DNA from: Nocardia miyunensis NBRC 108239
GTDB taxonomy: Bacteria; Actinomycetota; Actinomycetes; Mycobacteriales; Mycobacteriaceae
Direction of reading: 5' to 3'
DNA: 64,000 nucleotides
NCBI RefSeq assembly: GCF_001613065.1
Contig: NZ_BDBQ01000001.1
Coordinates: 248,001-312,000, forward strand
The notes beneath the pieces were generated by a model that saw only the letters and a program-made list of their open reading frames with translations, had not been told where the DNA came from and did not search any database. Both the position numbers and the translations under genes were made by a program. Positions 50,527-58,104 of this stretch are shown in pieces (the stretch's first letter is position 1; each line of letters begins with the position of its first letter).

Positions 50527-51642
50527 TCACAGCGGCAGTTCGGGCGCGGCCCGCGCGACCAGCAGTTCGCGATGCCGCTGCGGCGAACCGAGCAGCACCT
50601 CACCGCCACGAGACCGCTTGTAGTACAAGTGCGCCGGATGCTCCCAGGTGAAACCGATTCCGCCGTGAATCTGAATGGTCTCGGTCGCGCAATACACGAA
50701 ACTCTCCGAGCACACCGCCTTGGCCAAACTCGCCAGGACCGCGGCGTCCGGCCGCTCCGACGCCGCGGCATCCGCCGCCGACAACGCAGCCGAACGTGCC
50801 ATCTCGACGGCGACCAGCATGTCCGCACATTTGTGCTTGATCGCTTGGAACGAGCCGATCGGCCGGCCGAACTGCATGCGCGACTTCGCATAACCGACAC
50901 ACATGTCCAGGCACCGCGCCGCGCCGCCGAGTTCCTCGGCGGCCAGATAGACCGTCGCCAGATCGAACGCCTGACGCAGCGCCGGCCAGCCGGCGCCCTC
51001 CTCGCCGATCAGCCGGGCAGGGGCCGCCGCGAAGCGGATCGCCGCCAGCGGCCGGGTGGGGTCCAGGGCGTCGTGTGCGGTGACCTCCACCCCCGCGGCG
51101 CCGGCATCGACCAGGAACAGGCTCACTCCGCGCGCGGTCCTGGCCGCGACCACGAAGAAATCCGCGACATGTGCGTGCACGACATAGCGCTTCTGACCGT
51201 ACAGTAGCCACGAATCGTCGAGTTTCGTTGCGGCAAGCTGTATTTCGGATTCATCCCAACACCCGTGCGCCTCGGTGAAAGCCAGTGCACCCACCAGGTC
51301 GCCGGAGCCGATCCCGGGTAGATATTCGGCGCACACACTGCGATCGCCGGTAGCCTGTATGACGGTGGCGGCCAGCCCGACGGATGCGAAGAACGGTGCG
51401 TCCAACAATACGGCGCCCATTTCCTCGAACGCGACCGCCAATTCCATCGGTCCGTATCCGGCGCCACCGAACTCCTCGGCGATGGCCAGTCCGTGCAGTC
51501 CGACCTGCTGCGCCATCACGGCCCACAGCTCCCGGTCGTAATCGGCCGAAGCGTCCGGCGCGGGCACCGAGTCTCGGGACGCACGCTCTGCAAGCAGCTT
51601 GCGCACGGTTTCGCGCAGGTACTCCTGCTCCTCGGTCAGCAC
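50527..51642 (-). CDS. Acyl-CoA dehydrogenase, divergent FadE-type
   Basis: 371 residues from GTG 51642. The N-terminal half is recognisable (LTEEQEYLRETVRKLLAERA, AIAEEFGGAGYGPMELAVAF). The flavin loop is degenerate (GALAFTEAHGCWDESEIQLA instead of SEPxAGSD), and the C-terminal half is well kept: RMQFGRPIGSFQAIKHKCAD and IQIHGGIGFTWEHPAHLYYK. The C-terminal YGGTxEIxR FAD motif is replaced by LLGSPQRHRELLV. Such shortened chains usually work as one half of an alpha2-beta2 dehydrogenase. It is the first gene of the four-gene unit, so it is probably the partner of 48191-49327. Confidence 0.87.
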   Translation of the reverse strand: MLTEEQEYLRETVRKLLAERASRDSVPAPDASADYDRELWAVMAQQVGLHGLAIAEEFGGAGYGPMELAVAFEEMGAVLLDAPFFASVGLAATVIQATGDRSVCAEYLPGIGSGDLVGALAFTEAHGCWDESEIQLAATKLDDSWLLYGQKRYVVHAHVADFFVVAARTARGVSLFLVDAGAAGVEVTAHDALDPTRPLAAIRFAAAPARLIGEEGAGWPALRQAFDLATVYLAAEELGGAARCLDMCVGYAKSRMQFGRPIGSFQAIKHKCADMLVAVEMARSAALSAADAAASERPDAAVLASLAKAVCSESFVYCATETIQIHGGIGFTWEHPAHLYYKRSRGGEVLLGSPQRHRELLVARAAPELPL

Positions 51643-51668
51643 CCGAGATCAACCCCTCGAAGTAGGTG

Positions 51669-51684
51669 TAACAGTTATATAATT
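51669..51684 (+). promoter_or_regulatory. Weak AT-rich box near the dehydrogenase operon
   Basis: TAACAGTTATATAATT, 11 of 16 matches with the AGTTA core, but opposite in orientation to the minus-strand gene starting at 51642 (27 bp away). Confidence 0.3.
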
Positions 51685-51754
51685 AAGCAGTATATAACCC
51701 GAGGAGGCAAGTCGTACCTTCCGCTCCGGAGATCGGCCCCGGCGAATGTCACGG

Positions 51755-52096
51755 TCAGGCCGGTGCGGCGCCAGCATTCCAATAGTCACGATTCGCGCTG
51801 ATCCGACCGTCACGCAGCGAGCCGACGGAGGCGCCGCGGAGGCCGACTGGTCGCATGACCCACTCGACGACGAAGACGTCGCCGCTGACATGACTGCTCA
51901 CCACGTCGTAGTGGGCCCCAGGCGCCTTTTGCAACGCCCCCTCGACGAACGCCCGTGCCTGGTCCGCGCCCCGCGCGAGGTGACCGCTGGGCACATCCTC
52001 GAGGACGACCCCCGCGCTGAGTGTGTCCATGATGGCGTCGGCGTCACCGGCATTCCATGCGGCGAAGTAGCGATCGAGCGTAGCGTTCTCGGTCAT
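51755..52096 (-). CDS. SnoaL-like / NTF2-fold small protein
   Basis: 113 residues of the cone-shaped alpha+beta NTF2 fold: TLDRYFAAWNAGDADAIMDT (first helix), a beta-rich middle GVVLEDVPSGHLARGADQAR, VSSHVSGDVFVVEWVMRPVG, and a final GRISANRDYWNAG. Members are isomerases, cyclases or polyketide/steroid-binding proteins; ketosteroid isomerase has this fold. The catalytic pair cannot be assigned confidently. The start overlaps the TetR gene by ATGA, so it is co-expressed with the regulator and may act in the same step as the divergent flavoprotein. Confidence 0.8.
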   Translation of the reverse strand: MTENATLDRYFAAWNAGDADAIMDTLSAGVVLEDVPSGHLARGADQARAFVEGALQKAPGAHYDVVSSHVSGDVFVVEWVMRPVGLRGASVGSLRDGRISANRDYWNAGAAPA

Positions 52097-52746
52097 TGTT
52101 TTCTCCTGTCTCGTACGGTTTTTCGCTCATCCCGCCCACTCGGTCGGGAAGCCGCGGAGCTTTCCAGCAGCCGCCGCAGTGCCCGGTCGAGCACTGCGCC
52201 GTCCGCCAGATCCGGTGCCGTGACACCGGCCGCTACCAGCGCTGGATGGGTGCCGCCGGCCTCACGGAGACCGCGGGTGACCAGCCATCCGGCGAACAAC
52301 AGATAGGTGGCCGTGAAGATCTCGACAGCGACCGCCTCGGAGAAGCCGGCGGCACGCAGAATCGACAGTGCCGCACCCGTCAAGCGTCCGGCAGCCGCGG
52401 AATTGCGCGAGGCCGCGAGAACCCGCGTACCCGTTCCCGGATAGCGCAAGAACGTGCGGTCCATACTCGACACCAGATCGACGTACTGATCCACCCAGTG
52501 CGCGCCGGAGTCCGTATCCATCTCGACCCGCGCGGCCACCGCTTCGATCACGCGATCGGCCAGATCCTGACCGCCGCGCAGATGATAGTGCACCGCCGGC
52601 GGGGTGACCCCGAGCTCGGCGGCGACACCGCGCACCGTCAGCCCATCCAGGCCCCACCGCTCGACGAGCCGCAGTGCGGCTTCGAGGATGTCCTGCGCCG
52701 ACAACGGGATCGGTTGCGTTCCACCACGCTGACGTGCCACCGACAC
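52093..52746 (-). CDS. TetR-family transcriptional regulator
   Basis: 217 residues. DNA-binding domain: SAQDILEAALRLVERWGLDG then LTVRGVAAELGVTPPAVHYH and LRGGQDLADRVIEAVAARVE, the classic TetR helix-turn-helix. The ligand domain holds FTATYLLFAGWLVTRGLREA. It is transcribed divergently from the flavoprotein monooxygenase gene, and the 95-bp shared promoter contains two near-identical 23-base repeats (52781-52803, 52806-52828) that are its likely operators. The C-terminal basic tail (GRDERKTVRDRRKQ) is unusual but short. Repression of both divergent units, relieved by a monooxygenase substrate, is the standard expectation. Confidence 0.9.
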   Translation of the reverse strand: MSVARQRGGTQPIPLSAQDILEAALRLVERWGLDGLTVRGVAAELGVTPPAVHYHLRGGQDLADRVIEAVAARVEMDTDSGAHWVDQYVDLVSSMDRTFLRYPGTGTRVLAASRNSAAAGRLTGAALSILRAAGFSEAVAVEIFTATYLLFAGWLVTRGLREAGGTHPALVAAGVTAPDLADGAVLDRALRRLLESSAASRPSGRDERKTVRDRRKQ

Positions 52747-52780
52747 CTCCGTGCACTCGGACCTCTCGCGTTCCGCGAAC

Positions 52781-52828
52781 CATTATGTCACAGTAAATGA
52801 GATCTCATTATGTCCTAGTAAATGAGAT
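52781..52828. promoter_or_regulatory. Tandem operator-like repeats in a TetR/monooxygenase promoter
   Basis: CATTATGTC-AC-AGTAAATGAGAT (52781-52803) and CATTATGTC-CT-AGTAAATGAGAT (52806-52828) differ only at the two central bases. Each has partial symmetry (CATTA...TAAATG). They are 25 bp centre to centre, fill the space between the divergent starts, and the second ends 2 bp before AGGAGG of the flavoprotein. Confidence 0.7.
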
Positions 52829-52841
52829 TCAGGAGGACGAA

Positions 52842-54074
52842 ATGCGTTGTGATGCAGTGATAATCGGCGGCGGCGTGGCCGGATGCGCTCTCGCGGCCCG
52901 GCTGGCGGCCGCCGGCCGGGCCGTGACCGTACTCGAGCGGGAACCCGTATATCGGGATCAGGTTCGCGGTGAGGCCCTGGTGCCGTGGGGATTTCTCGAA
53001 GCGGCCGAGCTAGGCGTAGCCGAAGCCGTCACCGGCGCGGACGGCGCCTCGGTAATCACCCGCATGGTGCCGTACGACGAGACGCTCGAGATCACCCGTG
53101 CGCGCCGCGGGGCGATCGATCTCAGCGCGGCGGTGCCGGGCGCGCCCGGCGTCATCGGGGTCGGCCATCCCGAACTGCGAGAGGCGCTGGCCACCGCGGC
53201 GGCGAAGGCGGGCGCCACAGTCGTCCGCGGCGTCACTCGCTGCGTCATCGAGACCGGCGACGCACCATCGGTCAGCTATCAGAGCTTGGGAACCGAGCAT
53301 CGTCTGGACTGTCGGCTCGCGGTGGGGGCAGACGGCAAGACCTCGGCCACCCGGACCGCGGCTCGCATCCCGTTCACCATCACCACCCCGCGAGTGATGT
53401 TGTCGGGCATGCTGGTCGACGACCACGGTGCGTGGGATCGCAGCGACACCACGATCGCGGTGAGCGGTCGCAATCAGTACATCGTCATTCCGCGCGCCGA
53501 CGGCCGGATCCGGCTCTACGTCGGCCGCCGCACCACCGACCCCGACCGCATCAGCGGCCCGGACCGGACCAGCCGATTTCTCGACGCCTACCGAACCCCG
53601 GCGCTACCGTGCGGCGACGCCCTGGCCGCCGCGGACCCGATCGGCCCCTGCGCCACCTTCCCGTTGACCGACGCCTGGACCGATACCCCCGTCGCCCCCG
53701 GCGTAGCCCTGATCGGCGACGCGGCCGGCTGGAGCAACCCCATCGGCGCACAAGGTCTCAGCGTCGCCCTGCGCGACGCCCGGCTGCTCGCCGAAGCGCT
53801 GCTCGACAATCGGACGTGGACACCGGCGACACTGCGTGGCTACGCCGAGGAACGCGCCGTACGCATGGCCCGGCTGCGCTTCGCCACCGCACTCACCGAC
53901 CTGCTCTCGGCCTTCGGGCTACCCGACCGCGCCGCCAAGCGGGCTCGCATGCTGAAACTGGTGGCCGAGCGACCGGAGACGACGGCGGCGCTCGCGGGCA
54001 TCCACTCCGGCCCCTGGGTGCCACCGGCCGCCGCTTTCACTCCTGACATCCTGACCACACTCGCCCTGACCTGA
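52842..54074 (+). CDS. FAD-dependent monooxygenase (PHBH-like group A)
   Basis: 410 residues from ATG 52842 with a perfect AGGAGG. The dinucleotide motif VIIGGGVAGCALAARLAAAG (6-25) and acidic VLEREP bind ADP-ribose. VRGEALVPWGFLEAAELGV, the middle D-G motif VGADGKTSATR, and the second FAD motif ALIGDAAGWSNPIGAQGLSV are typical of aromatic hydroxylase-type flavoproteins. The last 60 residues form a helical cap. It probably hydroxylates or epoxidises a small hydrophobic substrate using NAD(P)H and oxygen. Induction is likely controlled by the divergent TetR. Confidence 0.87.
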   Translation: MRCDAVIIGGGVAGCALAARLAAAGRAVTVLEREPVYRDQVRGEALVPWGFLEAAELGVAEAVTGADGASVITRMVPYDETLEITRARRGAIDLSAAVPGAPGVIGVGHPELREALATAAAKAGATVVRGVTRCVIETGDAPSVSYQSLGTEHRLDCRLAVGADGKTSATRTAARIPFTITTPRVMLSGMLVDDHGAWDRSDTTIAVSGRNQYIVIPRADGRIRLYVGRRTTDPDRISGPDRTSRFLDAYRTPALPCGDALAAADPIGPCATFPLTDAWTDTPVAPGVALIGDAAGWSNPIGAQGLSVALRDARLLAEALLDNRTWTPATLRGYAEERAVRMARLRFATALTDLLSAFGLPDRAAKRARMLKLVAERPETTAALAGIHSGPWVPPAAAFTPDILTTLALT

Positions 54075-54094
54075 CCTCACGATTTAATTAGATG

Positions 54095-54110
54095 AATTAG
54101 TAATCTTATT
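54095..54110 (+). promoter_or_regulatory. AT-rich box before the secreted hydrolase
   Basis: AATTAGTAATCTTATT, 13 of 16 matches to the 45726 box, preceded by TAGATG (TAGTAG in the reference). It lies 52 bp before ATG 54163, same orientation. Confidence 0.5.
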
Positions 54111-54162
54111 TGACTCTTGCCTGTTAGCATGCTCGGCACGGGGAGCAACGGAAGGACTATCA

Positions 54163-55215
54163 ATGACGAGAAGTCTGCGGGGAATGCGGTTCTGGCAGGT
54201 GGTCATCGCCGCCGTGGCTTTGGCGGCCATGGCGCCGCCGGCCACCGCCGCACCGTCGGCCGAGGTCCGGTGCACGGAGGTCTCGATCCCCGTCACGCTG
54301 GACCCGAGTGGCGAGAATGCCGCCCACATCGCCGGAACATATTGCCGCCCGGCCGATCCGTCTCCCGTGCTGCAGATACTCGTGCCCGGCGCCACCTACG
54401 ACCGAACCTATTGGGATTTCCCCGGATTCGGCGGTCGCTACTCCTACGTGCGGCATGCCGCCGGCACCGGACTGGCCACCCTCGCCATCGATCCGATCGG
54501 TGTCGGCAAGAGCTCCAAGCCGATCGGGCTACAGGTCTCGGCGTTGTCGGCGGCACAGGCCGTGCACGAGGTCATCCGGGCCACCCGCGCCGGCGCCCTC
54601 GGCCGCACCTGGAACAAGGTCGTGCTGGTGGGCCACTCGTTCGGTTCACTGACCTCGATGCTCGAGGCCGGTACCTATCGCGACGTGGACGGGCTGCTGA
54701 TCAGCGGCGCGTCACACGCACCCGGCCCCGGAGGCATAGCCACCATCATCGGCGCGGTACGTCCGGCCCTGAACGATCCCGCCACCGCGGGGCAGGTACC
54801 CGCCGGCGACCTCGGCTACCTGAGCGTTCCCGGCGCCCGCCGGGCCGCCTTCTACGCACCGGCCGACTCCGATCCCCGGGTCGTGGCCGCCGACGAAGCC
54901 TCACGCACCGCCGGGACGGTCGGCATCCTGGCCACCATTCCGGTGTTCATCCCCGCCACCTTCGATATCGCGGTGCCGGTGCTCATCGCGAACGGGACCG
55001 CGGACAAAGTCTTCTGCGAACAGGGGGGCGGCGGCTCACTCACCGACTGCTCCACTGCCGCCACGCTGTACGGCTCCGAACGCCCGTTCTTCCCTCGCGC
55101 GAAGCTCGAGACATATGCGCTGCCGGGAGCGGGCCATTCGATGAACCTGGCGCTCAACGGGACGGAATTCTTCGACCGTGCCAACGAATGGGTGCACCAC
55201 GTCGCCGAATCATGA
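54163..55215 (+). CDS. Secreted alpha/beta hydrolase (lipase/esterase-like)
   Basis: 350 residues. A Sec signal peptide spans about 1-30 (basic start, hydrophobic FWQVVIAAVALAAMA, cleavage after TAA or nearby). The mature enzyme shows the catalytic triad: Ser159 in VVLVGHSFGSLTS, Asp281 in IANGTADKVF, His325 in PGAGHSMNLAL. Several cysteines (37, 61, 285, 296) could form two disulfides outside the cell. It may release an acid or alcohol from an extracellular ester to feed the importer and the synthetase encoded 49 bp downstream. Preceded by one of the better AT-rich boxes. Confidence 0.88.
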   Translation: MTRSLRGMRFWQVVIAAVALAAMAPPATAAPSAEVRCTEVSIPVTLDPSGENAAHIAGTYCRPADPSPVLQILVPGATYDRTYWDFPGFGGRYSYVRHAAGTGLATLAIDPIGVGKSSKPIGLQVSALSAAQAVHEVIRATRAGALGRTWNKVVLVGHSFGSLTSMLEAGTYRDVDGLLISGASHAPGPGGIATIIGAVRPALNDPATAGQVPAGDLGYLSVPGARRAAFYAPADSDPRVVAADEASRTAGTVGILATIPVFIPATFDIAVPVLIANGTADKVFCEQGGGGSLTDCSTAATLYGSERPFFPRAKLETYALPGAGHSMNLALNGTEFFDRANEWVHHVAES

Positions 55216-55264
55216 AGCGGCGCACCATGATCGAAGATCGCCTGGAGCAGAGAGGGGAGACTTC

Positions 55265-56800
55265 GTGTATCCAGCCCACTTCGCCGGATCCACGCCGGGC
55301 AAGGCGGCGGTGATCGACACCGCCACCGGCGCCGTACAGACCTACGGCGACCTGGTGGCCGGTGCGAACCGGCTTGCCCGGCTGCTTCGTGAGATCGGAT
55401 TGCGGCCCGGTGACCACTACGTGATTCTCGCCGAAAACCACCTGCGATATTTCGAGTTGGTCTGGGCCGGACTCAACTCCGGTTTGTACGTCACGCCCGT
55501 CAACTCGCACCTGACCGCCGCCGAGGTCGCCTACCTGGTCAACGACAGTACGGCGAAGGTGGTCATCACGACCACAGCGCTGGCCGCGGTGGCCGAGGAG
55601 ATCGTCGCGCTCACCCCCGGTGTCGTCCGGCGTTTCATGCTCGATGGCACCAGCGCGTCCTACGAATCGCTGGACGCCGCGGTCCCGCACCAATCCGGTG
55701 AGCAGGACGACGCACAGGCCCGCGGCACCTTCATGCTCTACAGTTCCGGAACCACCGGCCGCCCCAAAGGTATCCGCTACCCACTCCCGGGGCATCCGGC
55801 CGCCGATGGCGACGCGGAACTGCTGCCCAGCGGACGCGCCCTCTTCGGTCTCGATACCGACACCGTATTCCTGTCCCCGGCCCCGCTGTATCACGCTGCC
55901 CCACTGCGTGTTTCGTGCTTGGTGCACTGCACCGGCGGCACGGTGGCGATCATGCCGAAATTCGATGCCGAGGCCGCCCTGCGCGCGATCGAGCGGTACT
56001 CGGTCACTTCGAGTCAATGGGTGCCGACGATGTTCGTACGTATGCTGAAGCTGGCACCACAGATCCGGTCCCGCTACGACCTGTCCAGCATGCGAATCGC
56101 CGTGCACGCCGCGGCGCCGTGCCCGATCGAGGTCAAATCGCAGATGATCGACTGGTGGGGACCGATCATCACCGAGTACTACTCCGGGACAGAAAATTTC
56201 GGCACCACCGCCCTGTCCAGCGAGCAATGGCTGGAACATCCGGGCTCGGTGGGCCGGCCGGTGGGCTGCAACGTCCACATCTGTGACGAGAATGGCGAGG
56301 AACTGCCGGTCGACGAAGTCGGCACCGTATATTTCGACACCGCCGCCGCGAATTTCAGCTATCACCGCGACCCGGAGCGAACCGCAGCGGTCTCTCATCC
56401 GAAACATCCGGGCTGGCATACCCTCGGCGATATCGGCCAGCTGGATGCCGACGGCTACCTGTATCTCACCGACCGCCGCGATTTCACGATCATCGCGGGC
56501 GGGGTCAACATCTATCCCCGTGAAATCGAGGATGTGCTGATCCTGCACCCGGAGGTAGCGGATGTGGCCGCCTTCGGGGTGCCGGACCCGGAACTCGGCG
56601 AACAGGTGAAAGCCGTTGTCCAGCCTGCCCATTGGGCCGACGCGGGCCCGGAGCTGACGCAGCGGCTACTCGACCACTGCAAGAATCGGCTGGCCCCCTA
56701 CAAATGGCCGCGATCCATCGATTTCGCTCGGGCACTCCCCCGGCAGGACAACGGAAAGCTGTACAAGAAGGTGCTCCGCGATCCGTACTGGGCCAGGTGA
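55265..56800 (+). CDS. Acyl-CoA synthetase (AMP-binding)
   Basis: 511 residues from GTG 55265, with GGGGAG six bases upstream; a longer frame overlaps the hydrolase end and is not conserved. Motifs: MLYSSGTTGRPKGIRYPLPG (A3), EYYSGTENFGTTAL (A5, with Y-S-G-T-E), LGDIGQLDADGYLYLTDRRD, IIAGGVNIYPREIEDVL, and the C-terminal lysine region RQDNGKLYKKVLRD. The A5 and A8 sequences differ from the two other synthetases in the window and recall FadD subgroups linked to sterol side chains or rings. It is probably co-transcribed with the secreted hydrolase and with the LLM pseudogene that follows 11 bp later. Confidence 0.88.
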   Translation: MYPAHFAGSTPGKAAVIDTATGAVQTYGDLVAGANRLARLLREIGLRPGDHYVILAENHLRYFELVWAGLNSGLYVTPVNSHLTAAEVAYLVNDSTAKVVITTTALAAVAEEIVALTPGVVRRFMLDGTSASYESLDAAVPHQSGEQDDAQARGTFMLYSSGTTGRPKGIRYPLPGHPAADGDAELLPSGRALFGLDTDTVFLSPAPLYHAAPLRVSCLVHCTGGTVAIMPKFDAEAALRAIERYSVTSSQWVPTMFVRMLKLAPQIRSRYDLSSMRIAVHAAAPCPIEVKSQMIDWWGPIITEYYSGTENFGTTALSSEQWLEHPGSVGRPVGCNVHICDENGEELPVDEVGTVYFDTAAANFSYHRDPERTAAVSHPKHPGWHTLGDIGQLDADGYLYLTDRRDFTIIAGGVNIYPREIEDVLILHPEVADVAAFGVPDPELGEQVKAVVQPAHWADAGPELTQRLLDHCKNRLAPYKWPRSIDFARALPRQDNGKLYKKVLRDPYWAR

Positions 56801-56811
56801 GGCGGTAACCG

Positions 56812-57122
56812 ATGCACCCGCGAACTCCACAATTCGGGATTCTCGTCCCGCAGCTCAACACCACCCCGGACGCCGGGATCGCCACCGCCCGCGCGGCCGA
56901 ACGCACGGGTTTCGATTCCTTCTGGGTCATGGACCATCTCTACGGGCCCGGAGCTCCGCCGGTGAATGTGCCGGGCCGACACTGACGATGCCACTGGTTG
57001 GCGAGCATGCCGACTGGTGGAATTGCGTCGCCGGCGCCCGCGAGCGCATTGACAAGCTGGCGCCGCTGCGCGGTGGGGCCAGAATATCCGCACGATATCC
57101 GGTCGGCCTGGTCCACCCGTCG
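56812..57122 (+). pseudogene. LLM-class F420-dependent oxidoreductase, internally deleted
   Basis: A short frame from ATG 56812 reads MHPRTPQFGILVPQLNTTPD then ATARAAERTGFDSFWVMDHL, the N-terminus of a luciferase-like F420 oxidoreductase, and stops at 56985 after 57 residues. Immediately after, in another frame, MPLVGEHADWWNCVAGARER then IDKLAPLRGGARISARYPVG matches the C-terminal part of the same family. About 150 residues of barrel between the two are missing, and the final about 60 residues are degenerate. The gene is dead by deletion and frameshift. Located 11 bp after the synthetase, it was probably once part of that operon. Confidence 0.75.
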
Positions 57123-57279
57123 CCACGCCGTTGCGTCGCGATGCGGCCGCAGAGCGATAGTCCAGCTGCCGCAACATCATCCGTACACTCTCGGTACTCC
57201 GGCGTGGAAAGGGGTCAGGCGCGAACCCATCCGGTCGCACACCCCGCAGCTGTGGGGGTGCGACCGGAGCCGGACCGGA

Positions 57280-57651
57280 TCAGTGCGGGGCTCTGCCCGA
57301 ATCGGCCGGGGAAAGCCGACCGGGACCGGACTCGGATTCGTGGACGGTGATCGTACGCAGCAGACGGACGACGGGTGCCGGATCGGTACACAGGGCGTCG
57401 GACATGTGCAGGGCACCTCCCACCGCGGCGGCGAACAGCCGGTCGGCCACCGCCTGCAGATTGTCTGCCTCGATCTCGTACAGTGCGACGAAGGGGCCGT
57501 CATCGGTGATCGGCTCGAGCCGGCGGGCCGAGACGAACCCGTCCATCGCCACCACCTCGCGCAGATGAGTCTCGTCATACCAGGTGTGGTATTCCGCCGT
57601 GCGCTGCGGGGCACTGGGCCGCGTCTCGACGTACAGGATTCCTCGGGCCAC
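57280..57651 (-). CDS. EthD/dimeric-barrel-like small protein
   Basis: 123 residues from GTG 57651 with AAGGAA upstream. The N-terminus ARGILYVETRPSAPQRTAEY, then HTWYDETHLREVVAMDGFVS and ARRLEPITDDGPFVALYEIE, is the pattern of ferredoxin-like dimeric alpha/beta-barrel proteins related to EthD. Some act as lyases, isomerases or cyclases in catabolic clusters. His and Asp in the W-Y-D-E-T-H-L segment are possible active-site residues. It is monocistronic and convergent with the decayed LLM gene. Function unproven. Confidence 0.75.
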   Translation of the reverse strand: MARGILYVETRPSAPQRTAEYHTWYDETHLREVVAMDGFVSARRLEPITDDGPFVALYEIEADNLQAVADRLFAAAVGGALHMSDALCTDPAPVVRLLRTITVHESESGPGRLSPADSGRAPH

Positions 57652-57763
57652 GGCAGTTCCTTCCGATTCAGCGATTATGTCCGAACTAGCTGTTGCACAA
57701 TATATTTCAAGTACTTTTACCCAGGAGAACCCCCTGGGCGGCGGCGGTCCCGCCCGGCAGTGG

Positions 57764-57823
57764 GATCACCGTGCCGCGCGGGACCGAGGCGCCTGGCGGC
57801 AACGAGATCACCGTGCCGCGCGG
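57764..57823. repeat. 18-bp direct repeat downstream of the lipoyl gene
   Basis: GATCACCGTGCCGCGCGG occurs at 57764-57781 and again at 57806-57823, 42 bp apart, in the non-coding 57652-57833 gap. No gene is supported here. A short inverted repeat (CCCAGG...CCTGGG, 57719-57738) lies nearby. It may be the remains of a tandem-repeat region. Confidence 0.4.
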
Positions 57824-57833
57824 TCCGAGATGC

Positions 57834-58064
57834 CTATTCGATCCGGCCGACAACCGTTCCGACCGGGTACTCCACCTCGACCTCGCCGACGATGATCAGC
57901 GTTCCAGCGGCGGGCGACTCGATATCTGTCTCGGTCTTATCGGTGGCCAGGGTGTACAGGACGTCTCCCTCCTGTACGGCTTCGCCGTCCTCGACCAACC
58001 ACTCCGTGATCGTTCCCTCGGTCATCGTCACACCGAGCTGGGGTATCAATAGTTCGTGCGCCAC
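57834..58064 (-). CDS. Free-standing lipoyl (biotinyl/lipoyl attachment) domain
   Basis: 76 residues from GTG 58064: a complete single lipoyl domain and nothing else. HELLIPQLGVTMTEGTITEW leads to the attachment loop LYTLATDKTETDIESPAAGT, with Lys43 as the site of modification. In 2-oxoacid dehydrogenases this domain is the N-terminus of the E2 acyltransferase; here the peripheral-subunit-binding and catalytic domains are missing by design, since the stop is clean. It is the last gene of the Rieske-to-E1 operon, 40 bp after the E1 beta gene, so it likely carries the acyl group produced by that E1. Confidence 0.9.
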   Translation of the reverse strand: MAHELLIPQLGVTMTEGTITEWLVEDGEAVQEGDVLYTLATDKTETDIESPAAGTLIIVGEVEVEYPVGTVVGRIE

Positions 58065-58104
58065 GGAAGGCGTCTCCTCTCGCGATGAATCGGATGATCG
58101 GGGC

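Noticed and set aside
49213..51207. A 664-codon open frame on the plus strand
   Set aside because: It lies wholly antisense to acyl-CoA dehydrogenase genes with clear motifs. Its protein is low-complexity, rich in Arg, His, Gln and Asp, as expected for a shadow frame in high-GC DNA.
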